A stretch of 34,719 nucleotides of DNA from Cellulomonas sp. IC4_254 (GCF_011603975.1 NZ_JAANNB010000015.1:1-34719), one strand, 5' to 3'; shown: positions 7,307 to 14,969, numbered from the stretch's first letter. Made by a program: numbers and translations. The notes: a model not told the origin generated them from the sequence alone.

Positions 7307-8008
7307 TCACGGCCCCTCCTCGGGACGGAACTGCAGCGTGCGGTCCAGGACCTGGTGCGCCACCTCGGGCAGCGTGAGGTCGAGGGCGAACGCGTGGGCG
7401 CGCAGCAGCGCGAGGGCGTCGTCCGCGGGGACGGCGAGCTGGGCCATCACCATGCCGGCGGCCTGGTGGATCGCGGACCGCTCGTCCCAGGAGGCCCGCG
7501 GCGGGGTGGTCCCGGGCGGCGTGCCGTCCAGCACCGCGACCGCGATGACGTCGGCGACGAAGCCGAGGTCCTCGAGGTCGCCCGTGAGCGCCCCGGGCCG
7601 CGACCGGTACAGCGTCAGCACGCCGAGCACGCCGGAGCCGGCGTGCAGCGGGACCGCTGCGAGCAGGACCGCGGGGGTGTGCCGCGTGGCCATCTCCGCG
7701 AACTCCGGCCAGGGCGTCCCGGTGTCGGCGAGCGTGAGGCTGACCCCCTCGTCGGTCCGCGCGACGTCCGACGCCGGCCCGCGGCCGACCACGTCGTGGA
7801 TCTGCTCGATCCGGGCCGCGACGGCGTCGGTCGCCCAGAGCACCGACCGGCTGGCGTAGTCGCGGCGGTCGGGCGTGAGCGCGATCGAGGCGCCGTCCGC
7901 GTCCGACACGACGCGGGCGGCCTCGCACAGCCGGCCGACGAGCGTGCCGCCGGCGCCCTGCGCGGCGGTCGCCGTCAGCGCGGCGAGCAGGGCGGAGCGA
8001 TCGACCAT
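7307..8008 (-). CDS. GAF-ANTAR domain protein (3)
   Basis: A 233-residue protein. GAF-like part at about 10-155 (SDADGASIALTPDRRDYASR, VVGRGPASDV, AAVPLHAGSGVLGVLTLYRS), then an ANTAR domain at about 165-225 with RSAIHQAAGMVMAQLAVPAD. The start MVDRSALLAALTA at 8008 is preceded by GAGGTGGGGG, a strong ribosome site; the frame stays open 29 codons further upstream, but that part lacks a ribosome site and resembles promoter sequence. It is first in a two-gene unit with the neighbouring GAF-ANTAR gene. About 220 bp separate it from the divergent MFS gene, so the two may share control, but I see no sequence proof. Confidence 0.86.
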   Translation of the reverse strand: MVDRSALLAALTATAAQGAGGTLVGRLCEAARVVSDADGASIALTPDRRDYASRSVLWATDAVAARIEQIHDVVGRGPASDVARTDEGVSLTLADTGTPWPEFAEMATRHTPAVLLAAVPLHAGSGVLGVLTLYRSRPGALTGDLEDLGFVADVIAVAVLDGTPPGTTPPRASWDERSAIHQAAGMVMAQLAVPADDALALLRAHAFALDLTLPEVAHQVLDRTLQFRPEEGP

Positions 8009-8230
8009 CCCCCACCTCACGACTCCGACGACCCGACCTGACCAGCCTAGCGACACCTTCCGCGCCCGGACCCCCGGCGGAAAACTCGGCGACACGGGCG
8101 GCGGCCTCGGGAATCATCGAACGCGTCCGGGACGTTGGTCCCGACGTGCGCCTCCCTCGGGCGTCCGGTCCCCGCGGACCCGACCCGCTCGTGCGCACCT
8201 CACCGCCGACCCCACCCGCGAGGGAGACCC
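8009..8230. promoter_or_regulatory. Divergent intergenic region with inverted repeat
   Basis: 222 bp between divergently read GAF-ANTAR 3 and the MFS exporter gene, so it must hold both promoters. The clearest element is GGGAC-GTTG-GTCCC, part of a slightly longer imperfect dyad at about 8126-8145, a candidate operator. No small coding region is convincing here. Confidence 0.35.
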
Positions 8231-9763
8231 ATGACCACCCACGACGAGACCGCCCTGCGCGACCGCGCTCCGGGCGACGGCGCCGGGCCGGCCGCCGTGA
8301 CCGCCGCCGCCGCGCCGGAGGCCGCCGCGCCCGTGCGGCTCGCCCCCGGCGACCGCACCCTCATCGGCCTGCTGCTGGTGGCCGGCTTCACCGTGATCCT
8401 CAACGAGACCGCGATGGGCGTCGCCCTGCCGGTGCTCATGGAGGAGATGGGCGTCACCGCCGCGACCGGCCAGTGGCTGACCACCGGCTTCATGCTCACG
8501 ATGGCCGTGGTCATCCCGGCGACCGGCTGGATCATGAACCGGTTCCGGCTGCGCCCGATCTTCATCACCGCGATGTCGCTGTTCGTCGCGGGCACCGCGC
8601 TCGCCGCGGCCGCCCCGGGCTTCGGCACCCTGCTCGCGGGCCGGGTGGTCCAGGCCAGCGGCACCGCCGTGATGCTCCCGCTGCTCATGACGACCGCGCT
8701 GACCCTGGTCCCGCCGAGCATCCGCGGCCGCACCATGGGCACGATCTCGATCGTCATCTCCGTGGCCCCGGCCATCGGCCCGACGATCTCCGGCCTGGTG
8801 CTGTCGCAGCTGTCGTGGCGGTGGATCTTCCTCGTCATGCTGCCGATCGCCGGCACGGCCCTCGCGCTCGGCGCGTGGAAGGTCCGGGACGTCACCGAGC
8901 CGTCCGACCACCGGCTCGACGTGCTGTCGCTGCTCATGTCGGCGCTCGGGTTCGGCGCGCTGATCTTCGGCCTGTCCAGCATCGGCGAGTCCGCCGGCGG
9001 GCACACCGTCGTCGCGCCCTGGGTCCCGATCGCGGTGGGCGTCCTCGCCCTGGCGGCGTTCGCCGCGCGGCAGATCCGGCTGCAGGGCACGCACGACGGC
9101 CCGCTGATGGACCTGCGGGTGTTCACGCGGCGCTCGTACACCGTGTCCGCGCTCGTGCTCGTCATCGGGTTCATGGCGATGTTCGGCGCGCTGATCGTGC
9201 TGCCGATCTTCCTGCAGGACGTCCTGGCGCTCGGCACCCTGGAGACCGGCCTGCTGCTGCTCCCGGGCGGCCTGGTGATGGGTGCGCTGTCGCCGCTCGT
9301 CGGCCGGCTGTTCGACCGGTTCGGCCCGCGGCCGCTGGTCACCCCGGGCGTGCTCGCGCTGAGCGTGGCGCTGTGGCTGCTGTCGACCCTGCACCCGGGC
9401 ACCCCGGTGGGGGCGGTGGTGACCGTGCACTCGCTGCTGAGCATCGGCCTGGCGTTCATGATCACGCCGCTGTTCACCTCGGCGCTCGGCTCCCTGCCGC
9501 GCGATCTGTACGGGCACGGCAGCGCGATCGTGAACACCCTGCAGCAGCTCGCGGGCGCCGCGGGCACCGCGCTGTTCATCACCGTGCTGTCCACCACCAC
9601 GGCGGCGCGGCTCGAGGCGGGCGCGGACGTGCTGACGGCCACCGCCGCGGGCGTGCGCGGCGCGTTCCTGTGGGGCGGCCTCGTCGCGCTGGTCGCGGTG
9701 GTCGCCTCGCTGCTCGTCCGGCGCCCCCCGGCCGACGCCGAGGCCCCGGTGGCGATGCACTGA
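8231..9763 (+). CDS. MFS transporter, DHA2 (14-helix drug:H+ antiporter) type
   Basis: A 510-residue integral membrane protein resembling EmrB/QacA-type multidrug exporters. After a hydrophilic leader of about 45 residues there are about 14 hydrophobic segments. Family features include NETAMGVALPVLMEEMGV in helix 1 and the following loop, QWLTTGFMLTMAVVIPATGW, the antiporter motif C in VISVAPAIGPTISG, and RWIFLVMLPIAG. ATG 8231 follows AGGGAGACCC, a good ribosome site. The gene stands alone between its promoter region and a strong hairpin. The substrate cannot be predicted from sequence, and no drug-specific regulator is adjacent on the same strand; the TetR gene beyond the terminator appears to belong to the GH42 operon. 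Confidence 0.9.
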   Translation: MTTHDETALRDRAPGDGAGPAAVTAAAAPEAAAPVRLAPGDRTLIGLLLVAGFTVILNETAMGVALPVLMEEMGVTAATGQWLTTGFMLTMAVVIPATGWIMNRFRLRPIFITAMSLFVAGTALAAAAPGFGTLLAGRVVQASGTAVMLPLLMTTALTLVPPSIRGRTMGTISIVISVAPAIGPTISGLVLSQLSWRWIFLVMLPIAGTALALGAWKVRDVTEPSDHRLDVLSLLMSALGFGALIFGLSSIGESAGGHTVVAPWVPIAVGVLALAAFAARQIRLQGTHDGPLMDLRVFTRRSYTVSALVLVIGFMAMFGALIVLPIFLQDVLALGTLETGLLLLPGGLVMGALSPLVGRLFDRFGPRPLVTPGVLALSVALWLLSTLHPGTPVGAVVTVHSLLSIGLAFMITPLFTSALGSLPRDLYGHGSAIVNTLQQLAGAAGTALFITVLSTTTAARLEAGADVLTATAAGVRGAFLWGGLVALVAVVASLLVRRPPADAEAPVAMH

Positions 9764-9776
9764 CCGGCGCCGACGC

Positions 9777-9813
9777 GGACGGCCCGGCTCCCCGAGGGGG
9801 GGCCGGGCCGTCC
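9777..9813. terminator. Bidirectional hairpin terminator
   Basis: GGACGGCCCGGC at 9777-9788 pairs perfectly with GCCGGGCCGTCC at 9802-9813, a 12-bp stem with a 13-base loop. It lies between the convergent MFS gene and TetR gene, so it can serve both. Confidence 0.8.
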
Positions 9814-9830
9814 GTCGCGGGGGCGACGGG

Positions 9831-10481
9831 TCAGCGGTACGCGTCCCACACCGGCGACGGGTAGAGCACGCGCTCGAACTTGGCCCACTCGGTCACCAGG
9901 TCGACCGCCGGGCGGCGGAACGACCGGATCTGCAGGCCGTCCATCGCCTCGATCGTCATCTCGACCAGGTCCCGCAGCCCGTCGAACGGCCCGACGTCTG
10001 GCGGCAGCCGCCAGGTGAACCCGCGGTAGAACGCCCACACCTGGTCCGGCCGGTCGAGGAAGTACGGGTGCGCCGGGTGCTCCGGCGACGACGCCTCGAC
10101 CCCGAGCACGGTGTACAGCCGGAGCAGCTCCGGGCGCGCCGCGTTGAACGCGACCAGGAACCGGAAGTACCCCGGCAGCGAGATCCCGTCCGGGTGCGTC
10201 GCCGCGGGGTCGCCCGTCGCCACGTAGTCGTCCGGCGTGCCGCGCCGGTCGTACAGCCGCGAGACGACCAGCTCCAGCAGGCCCTCCTTGGACCCGACGT
10301 GGTGCAGCAGGCCGGCCTGCGTGAGCCCGACCTCCTGGGCCACGTCGGCCAGCGCCATGCCGGTGAACCCGTGCCGCGCGATCAGGCGGGTCGCGGCCTC
10401 GAGGATCTGCGCCTGCCGCTGCTCCGGGGTCAGGCGGACCCGGCGTCGCACCGCCGGCGGGTCCTGCTCCTGCGTCGTCAC
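9831..10481 (-). CDS. TetR/AcrR family transcriptional regulator
   Basis: A 216-residue regulator. The N-terminal helix-turn-helix spans about 20-72: RQAQILEAATRLIARHGFTG, then ALADVAQEVGLTQAGLLHHV and GSKEGLLELVV, all standard for the family. The remainder is the helical ligand-binding and dimer domain, rich in aromatic residues (PGYFRFLVAFN, WAFYRGFTWRLP). GTG 10481 was chosen because AGGGGAG lies 8-9 bases upstream. It follows the GH42 gene with a 63-bp gap containing a hairpin, and a palindrome suited to a TetR dimer lies upstream of GH42. A galactoside- or arabinoside-responsive repressor of the GH42 gene is therefore likely, though this is inferred from position only. Confidence 0.88.
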   Translation of the reverse strand: MTTQEQDPPAVRRRVRLTPEQRQAQILEAATRLIARHGFTGMALADVAQEVGLTQAGLLHHVGSKEGLLELVVSRLYDRRGTPDDYVATGDPAATHPDGISLPGYFRFLVAFNAARPELLRLYTVLGVEASSPEHPAHPYFLDRPDQVWAFYRGFTWRLPPDVGPFDGLRDLVEMTIEAMDGLQIRSFRRPAVDLVTEWAKFERVLYPSPVWDAYR

Positions 10482-10496
10482 GTGTCCTGCTCCCCT

Positions 10497-10532
10497 CGGT
10501 CCTCGCACGACCCTAGTCGCGTGCGAGGACCG
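10497..10532. terminator. Perfect 12-bp inverted repeat between GH42 and tetR
   Basis: CGGTCCTCGCAC (10497-10508) and GTGCGAGGACCG (10521-10532) form a perfect 12-bp stem with a 12-base loop. It could be a terminator or attenuator that lowers tetR expression relative to GH42, or an operator for tetR alone. The sequence does not decide. Confidence 0.55.
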
Positions 10533-10544
10533 CTCCGTCCCTCC

Positions 10545-12599
10545 TCAGGACTCCAGGACCACCAGGTCCCACGGCCCGATCGTCAGGTCGTCGCCCGCGG
10601 TCACCGTCGCGCCGTCCGCCAGCACCGAGCGCCCGGCCACCGGGGCCGGCACCGTCACCGGCGCGGCCGAGTAGTTGAGCAGGTAGGTGAGCGCGTTCCC
10701 GGCGGAGTTCGTGCCCCGGCGCACCGAGACCGTGCCGGCCAGGTCCTGCGCCCAGTCGGCGATGCCCGCGTCCCGCACCGCCAGGGTCAGCGCCGCCCGC
10801 AGCAGCTCGGGCGAGGTCATCGTGCCGAGGTGCAGCGACCGGCCGTCGCCGACGCGGTTCCGGGTGATCGCCGCGTACGGGCCCCAGGCGGGGTGGTCGT
10901 ACGACGCCAGCACCTCGGCGCCGTGGGGACGCAGCAGCTCGAGGAACGCCTGGGCGCCGGCCGCCGCGCCCTCGGTGGCGCCCGGGACGGCGGCCAGGTC
11001 CCCGTGCAGCGTCAGGCCGACGCCGTCGCCGGGCACCGTGTACTGGTTGTAGGTCACGCCGGTGACCTCGGTGAGCCCGTGCGGCGCGGTGTCGTGCCAG
11101 ACCTTCACGTGCTCGTCGGCGACCGCGGTGCGGAACGTCGTGACCAGGTGGCCGCCGCCGCGCACGTACGCGTCCAGCCGGTCGACCGTCGCCTGCGGGG
11201 CCGCGTACAGCACCGGCACCACCAGCAGGTCGTACCGGGCCAGGTCCTCGTCGTCCACCGAGACGAAGTCGACCTCGACGTTCAGGTCGAACAGCGCGTC
11301 GTACACCCAGCGCAGCACGTCGTTGTAGCCGATCGACGAGCCGAAGACGCCGTCGATGAACCCGACCTCGAGGGTGAACCACTGGAGCGCGGTCAGCGCC
11401 TCGTTGCTCACCATGATCGCGGCGCGGTTGTGCTTGCGCAGGTGGATCAGCGACGAGCCCACCCGCTGCGCCTCCCGGCCGAAGACGCCGGCCTCCTCGT
11501 ACGTCGGGTTGCTCTGCAGGTCGTGGGACAGCAGGCCGCGCCAGTACGTCTCGAACGAGTTGTGGATGGAGTGCCAGTGCCAGTACATGAGGCCGTCGGC
11601 GCCGCTGGCCAGGTGGCTGTACGCCTGGAGGCGCAGCTGACCCGGGTAGGGGAGCCAGCCGAGCTGGCCCTGGGCCTGCGTCTCCAGCACGAGGTAGTTC
11701 GCGCCGCCCTTGATCGAGCGGGTCAGGTCGCCGCCGAACGCGATCTCCTTGCCCGTGAGCCGCGACTGCGTCGGGTGGTAGATGTCCACGCCGGCGATGT
11801 CGACGGTCGGCGCGGCCCGGAAGTGGTCCACGGCCGGCTGCAGGCCGTACGACCAGCCCGGCGTCCAGTCGAAGTCGAAGTTCTGCGTGACCCACTGGTC
11901 CGCGCGGGCGTACTCGCGGACGATCCCGGCCTGCCAGGCGAGGAACTCCTCGACCAGGCGGCGGCGGAACTTGTCGAACTCCGCGCCCAGCGACCCGTTG
12001 ATCGTGCCGCGCACGTCCGGGAAGTCCTCCCAGGCGTCGACGCGGTTCGACCAGTAGTCCAGGCCGAACGCCGCGTTCAGCGCGTCCAGGTCGCCGCCGA
12101 ACTGCTCCCGGAGGTACTTCACGAACCGCCGCTGCACCGCGGGGCCGGCGGTGTCGTGGTACTTCGTCTCGTTGTCGATCTGGAACCCGATCACGGCCGG
12201 GCGGTGCGCGGTGCGCTCCATCAGCCGCCGGATGACCCGCTCCGCGTGGAACAGGTACGTCGGGTTCGTGATGTCCATGATCTGCCGTGCCCCGTACCGG
12301 CCCTCGCCCGCGCGCGTGGTCGCCAGGACGTCGGGGTGCGACTGCACCAGCCACGCCGGCACCGCGTAGGTGGGCGTGCCGACGATCACGTGGATGCCCG
12401 CCGCCTCGAAGGCGTCCAGCGCCCGGTCGACGTGCGTGAAGTCGAAGACACCGGGCTGCGGCTCGAGCGTGCTCCACGTCGACTCGGCGATGCGGACCAC
12501 CGTGATGCCGGCCGCCCGCATCATCTCGACGTCCGTCTCGATCCGGTCCGTCGGCATGTACTCGTCGTAGTACGCCGCACCGAACAGGAGCTCGTCCAC
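10545..12599 (-). CDS. GH42 beta-galactosidase
   Basis: A 684-residue glycoside hydrolase family 42 enzyme, which removes terminal beta-galactosyl (in some members alpha-arabinopyranosyl) residues from oligosaccharides. It begins MDELLFGAAYYDEYMP, the standard GH42 barrel start. The predicted acid/base is Glu144 in GFQIDNETKYH, and the nucleophile is Glu306 in NYLVLETQAQGQ. The trimerisation (class I glutamine amidotransferase-like) domain follows at about 390-600, and a beta-rich C-terminal domain ends at 684. There is no signal peptide, so it acts on imported sugars. It is the first gene of a likely two-gene operon with tetR, behind the TetR-like operator at 12682-12701. Length is normal for the family. 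Confidence 0.94.
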   Translation of the reverse strand: MDELLFGAAYYDEYMPTDRIETDVEMMRAAGITVVRIAESTWSTLEPQPGVFDFTHVDRALDAFEAAGIHVIVGTPTYAVPAWLVQSHPDVLATTRAGEGRYGARQIMDITNPTYLFHAERVIRRLMERTAHRPAVIGFQIDNETKYHDTAGPAVQRRFVKYLREQFGGDLDALNAAFGLDYWSNRVDAWEDFPDVRGTINGSLGAEFDKFRRRLVEEFLAWQAGIVREYARADQWVTQNFDFDWTPGWSYGLQPAVDHFRAAPTVDIAGVDIYHPTQSRLTGKEIAFGGDLTRSIKGGANYLVLETQAQGQLGWLPYPGQLRLQAYSHLASGADGLMYWHWHSIHNSFETYWRGLLSHDLQSNPTYEEAGVFGREAQRVGSSLIHLRKHNRAAIMVSNEALTALQWFTLEVGFIDGVFGSSIGYNDVLRWVYDALFDLNVEVDFVSVDDEDLARYDLLVVPVLYAAPQATVDRLDAYVRGGGHLVTTFRTAVADEHVKVWHDTAPHGLTEVTGVTYNQYTVPGDGVGLTLHGDLAAVPGATEGAAAGAQAFLELLRPHGAEVLASYDHPAWGPYAAITRNRVGDGRSLHLGTMTSPELLRAALTLAVRDAGIADWAQDLAGTVSVRRGTNSAGNALTYLLNYSAAPVTVPAPVAGRSVLADGATVTAGDDLTIGPWDLVVLES

Positions 12600-12681
12600 G
12601 GTTCACCCTTCGTCGCGCGAAGCCGGGGCGCCCGCGCGCGGCGCGGGTCCGGCCGGTCCGCCGTCGGACCGGTCGCCACTC

Positions 12682-12701
12682 TACCTACCGCTTGGTAGGT
12701 A
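12682..12701. promoter_or_regulatory. TetR-type operator upstream of GH42
   Basis: TACCTACCGCTTGGTAGGTA is a perfect 8-bp inverted repeat with a 4-base centre, the usual size of a TetR dimer site. It lies 83 bp upstream of the GH42 start and overlaps a plausible minus-strand promoter (TTGCCG ... TAGAGT). The tetR gene at the end of the same transcription unit is the obvious candidate to bind it. Confidence 0.75.
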
Positions 12702-12880
12702 ACGGCAAACGCCGTGGTGTCAGCGCCTCAGCGGGTCGTGACCCACGGACATCGGCCCGGGGCGGCACGCGGGCACGGCCCGGGGTCGGTCAGCCCGGGT
12801 GGCGGCCCCGGCCGGACGGGCGGACACTGGGCACCTGTGCAGCGCCGCGCAGCGGGCTCCCACCACGTCAGGACCGCACC

Positions 12881-13759
12881 ATGACCACCCGAGGGTCCGA
12901 CGAGGTCGTGCGGGTCGACGCCGACGCCTCGCTCGACACGCTGATCCACACCCTCACGCACCACGCCGCGCGCACCCTGGGCGTCGACGCCTCGGCGTGC
13001 GCCGCCGCCACCGTCCGAGGCTGCGACCGGTGGCTCTCCGCCGCCTCGGTCGCGGTCGCGCGGTGCGACGCCGTCCAGGACCGCCTGCGGCTCGGGCCGC
13101 GCTACCTGGTCCGCTCGACGGGCGCGCCCGCCGTCGTCGCGGACGTCGCCGCCGACGACCGCTGGCCGGTGTGGAGCCACGCCTGCCGCGTGCAGGGCTT
13201 CCGCTCGGCGCTCGTCGTGCCGGGCACGTACGGCGACGTCACCGTGCACCTGTCCCTCTACTCGCCCGGCACCCCCGACTGGGAGGGCGTCACGCCGCGC
13301 GCCCTCGGCCTCGCCCACGGCATCGCGGCGGTCGTCGCCGCCCGGGACGAGGTCATCGAGCTCGCGCACACGATGGACGACCTGCTCGCCGGCAGCCGGT
13401 CCCGGGTCGTGCTCGACCGCGCCGTCGGGATCGTCATGGCCCAGCGCGGGTGCGACGCGACCGAGGCGATCGCCCACCTCAAGGCGGTGTCGGCGACCGG
13501 GGACGCGCGCGAGGTCGCGGCGGCCCTCGTCGCGGCGGCGACCCCGCCGGGCGACGCGGACGGCCCGGGCGACGCGGACGGCCCGGACGCGCCGCCGGCG
13601 GGCGCCGGACGGTCCGCGGAACCGGGGGCGCGGGAGCCGGAGGCCGGCCTGGTGGACCAGCGCGACGCGACGTCGCCGGGAGCCGGCCGGGCGCACGCGA
13701 CCGGCGCGCCGGCCACGGTGGGCGGCGGCTCCGGAGGCGTGCACCCCGACGCGGCGTGA
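12881..13759 (+). CDS. GAF-ANTAR domain protein (4)
   Basis: A 292-residue protein. Residues 15-160 resemble a divergent GAF domain (RLRLGPRYLVRSTGAPAVVA, FRSALVVPGTYGDVTVHLSL), and about 168-222 form the ANTAR domain (RVVLDRAVGIVMAQRGCDAT). A disordered acidic/Gly/Pro tail of about 70 residues follows, containing a perfect 18-bp direct repeat that encodes GDADGP twice. ATG 12881 has CAGGACCG upstream. It is read divergently from the GH42 operon. Its role is presumably RNA-binding antitermination as for other ANTAR proteins, with ligand and targets unknown; the long tail is unusual compared with the three paralogues at 5.8-8.0 kb. Confidence 0.83.
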   Translation: MTTRGSDEVVRVDADASLDTLIHTLTHHAARTLGVDASACAAATVRGCDRWLSAASVAVARCDAVQDRLRLGPRYLVRSTGAPAVVADVAADDRWPVWSHACRVQGFRSALVVPGTYGDVTVHLSLYSPGTPDWEGVTPRALGLAHGIAAVVAARDEVIELAHTMDDLLAGSRSRVVLDRAVGIVMAQRGCDATEAIAHLKAVSATGDAREVAAALVAAATPPGDADGPGDADGPDAPPAGAGRSAEPGAREPEAGLVDQRDATSPGAGRAHATGAPATVGGGSGGVHPDAA

Positions 13760-13775
13760 CGCCGCCCGGTGCGGC

Positions 13776-14126
13776 TCACCCCGCCCGGTCGACCGCGTAC
13801 GCGATGGTCTGCGCCACGATCACCCCGTCGCGCACGACGTAGGAGTCCGCGCCGGCCCGCACGTGCGTGCGGCCGTCCTGCGCACGCCAGTGCAGCATGC
13901 CGTAGGCGTCGTCCACCACGAGCCGGTCGTAGGTGTACGTCCCCGCCTCGACGTAGCACCCCAGGATCCCGGCGAGCCGCCGCACCCCGTCCTTGCCGTG
14001 CCGGACGCCCTCGCCCCACGACAGCAGGACGACGTCGTCGGCGTAGTTCCGGGCCAGGTCCGCCTCCAGGTCGCCGGCGGACCGGTACGCCAGGTGGGAC
14101 TCCAGGACCTCTCGGGTGCTGCGCAC
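13776..14126 (-). CDS. SnoaL-like / NTF2-like domain protein
   Basis: A 116-residue single-domain protein, MRSTREVLESHLAYRSAGDL followed by EADLARNYADDVVLLSWGEG, then HGKDGVRRLAGILGC and a beta-rich C-terminus ending AYAVDRAG. The pattern (helical start, EADLARNYADDVVL, strand-rich second half) fits the NTF2-like alpha+beta cone seen in SnoaL-type polyketide cyclases and many uncharacterised bacterial proteins. GTG 14126 has GAGGGGGTC upstream. Such stand-alone proteins rarely have a known substrate; nothing around it suggests polyketide synthesis. It converges on the GAF-ANTAR 4 gene with a gap of only 16 bp. Confidence 0.82.
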   Translation of the reverse strand: MRSTREVLESHLAYRSAGDLEADLARNYADDVVLLSWGEGVRHGKDGVRRLAGILGCYVEAGTYTYDRLVVDDAYGMLHWRAQDGRTHVRAGADSYVVRDGVIVAQTIAYAVDRAG

Positions 14127-14224
14127 GGCGCGACCCCCTCGCGCTCGCGCCCGCCCCGCGCGTCCCGGGGGCCGGCGCCGCCATCGTCCCGCGGGGCGGC
14201 GCTCGGCGCGCGCCGGGCGGCGGC

Positions 14225-14368
14225 CGGGGCGACACTCGCGGAGTCGCCGGGTTCGGGCAGGGGCCCCGCGCCGCGCAGGACCGGCTGCTGACCGAGCGCG
14301 GGGTCGACCCCGCGGAGTTCGAGTACCGCGAGGAGGCGTCGGCGGAGCGCGAGGAGCACCAGCGCTGA
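14225..14368 (+). pseudogene. Possible remnant of a small coding region
   Basis: The plus-strand frame ending with TGA at 14366-14368 reads like real protein for its last 40 residues: QDRLLTERGVDPAEFEYREE and then ASAEREEHQR, highly charged with G/C-rich third positions. Going upstream, this frame contains no ATG, GTG or TTG until it overlaps the opposite-strand SnoaL-like gene. It could be the end of a gene that lost its start by mutation or frameshift, or a tiny gene using a non-standard start. I do not recognise a family. Confidence 0.3.
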
Positions 14369-14390
14369 GGGGCGGCGGCGCGGCGCTCGG

Positions 14391-14396
14391 TACAGT
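14391..14396 (+). promoter_or_regulatory. Candidate -10 element, leaderless transcript
   Basis: TACAGT lies 6 bases before the GTG at 14403. That is the spacing at which transcription would begin on the start codon itself, and no ribosome-binding site is present, so a leaderless mRNA is plausible. Confidence 0.45.
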
Positions 14397-14402
14397 CCAC
14401 CC

Positions 14403-14792
14403 GTGCCCACCCCGCCGTCCGACGCGCCCGCGCCCGGCGCCGCCGCGCCCCGCGACGGTGCGGCGGCGGGCGGTGCGGTCGGGGCCGGCTCCGCCCACGC
14501 GCCCCGGCCCGGTGGCGTCGTGCACGTCGACGGCGGCGACCTCGGCTGCGCCCGGCTGCTCGTGCTGCTGCGCGCCCGCGCCCGCGAGCTGCCGCCGGGC
14601 ACCGTGGTGCACCTGACGACGTCGGACCCGGTGGCGCCGATCGACCTGCCGGCGTGGTGCCGGATGACGGGGCACCGCTACCTCGGACCGGTGCCGGACG
14701 GCGCGCCGCCGGCGACGTACGCGGTCGAGGTGGCGGCGGACCCGCGCCCCACGGACCCGGCCCGCCCCTGGCACGTCGCCCCGGGCGCCTGA
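14403..14792 (+). CDS. TusA-like sulfurtransferase-family protein
   Basis: A 129-residue protein. After a disordered Ala/Pro/Gly leader of about 37 residues comes a TusA/SirA-like domain: VVHVDGGDLGCARLLVLLRA, then LPPGTVVHLTTSDPVAPIDL and PAWCRMTGHRYLG, ending in YAVEV. TusA proteins carry sulfur as a persulfide on the Cys of an N-terminal CPxP-type motif. Here Cys49 is kept but the following Pro is Ala (GCARLL), and a second Cys86 is present in the PAWC motif, as is common in actinobacterial relatives. Sulfur relay is therefore possible but unproven. No sulfur-metabolism gene is adjacent. The domain is fairly clear; the leader is less certain and a later start cannot be excluded. Confidence 0.72.
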   Translation: MPTPPSDAPAPGAAAPRDGAAAGGAVGAGSAHAPRPGGVVHVDGGDLGCARLLVLLRARARELPPGTVVHLTTSDPVAPIDLPAWCRMTGHRYLGPVPDGAPPATYAVEVAADPRPTDPARPWHVAPGA

Positions 14793-14834
14793 CGCGGCGC
14801 CGCCCACGCGCCCACGCGCCGCCCGCGCGCCCAC

Positions 14835-14895
14835 GGGGTAGGAAACGCGTCGAGCGAGTAGCCGCCGGGTACTCGCTCGACGCGTCTCCTACCCC
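14835..14895. repeat. Long palindrome, 26-bp arms, 9-base loop
   Basis: The left arm 14835-14860 and right arm 14870-14895 match at 25 of 26 positions; the single mismatch pairs 14844 with 14886. The arms start GGGGTAGGA and end CGAGCGAGTA. It lies between the convergent TusA-like and siderophore-interacting-protein genes, so it may act as a bidirectional terminator. It is much longer and less GC-biased than the other terminators here, which suggests a distinct repeat element. Confidence 0.88.
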
Positions 14896-14905
14896 CTCGG
14901 CGCCG

Positions 14906-14965
14906 GCGAGCCCGCCGGCTGCCCCGCCACGAGCCCGCCGGCCCGCCGCGAGCCCGCCGACGCCC
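14906..14965. repeat. Degenerate repeat of CGAGCCCGCCG
   Basis: CGAGCCCGCCG occurs three times at spacings of roughly 20 bp between the long palindrome and the stop of the siderophore-interacting protein gene. It looks like an eroded short tandem duplication. No function is evident. Confidence 0.5.
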
Positions 14966-14969
14966 GGGC

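Noticed and set aside
8114-9760. Long minus-strand open frame opposite the DHA2 transporter
   Set aside because: Low-complexity His/Arg/Gln-rich translation typical of an antisense frame; the plus strand encodes a full transporter.
9777-9813. Possible riboswitch or structured RNA
   Set aside because: A simple GC hairpin between convergent genes; no conserved riboswitch core is visible here or at the other hairpins.
10068-12698. Long plus-strand open frame opposite GH42
   Set aside because: Antisense shadow with Arg/Val/Asp repeats; the minus strand encodes a full-length GH42 with catalytic residues.
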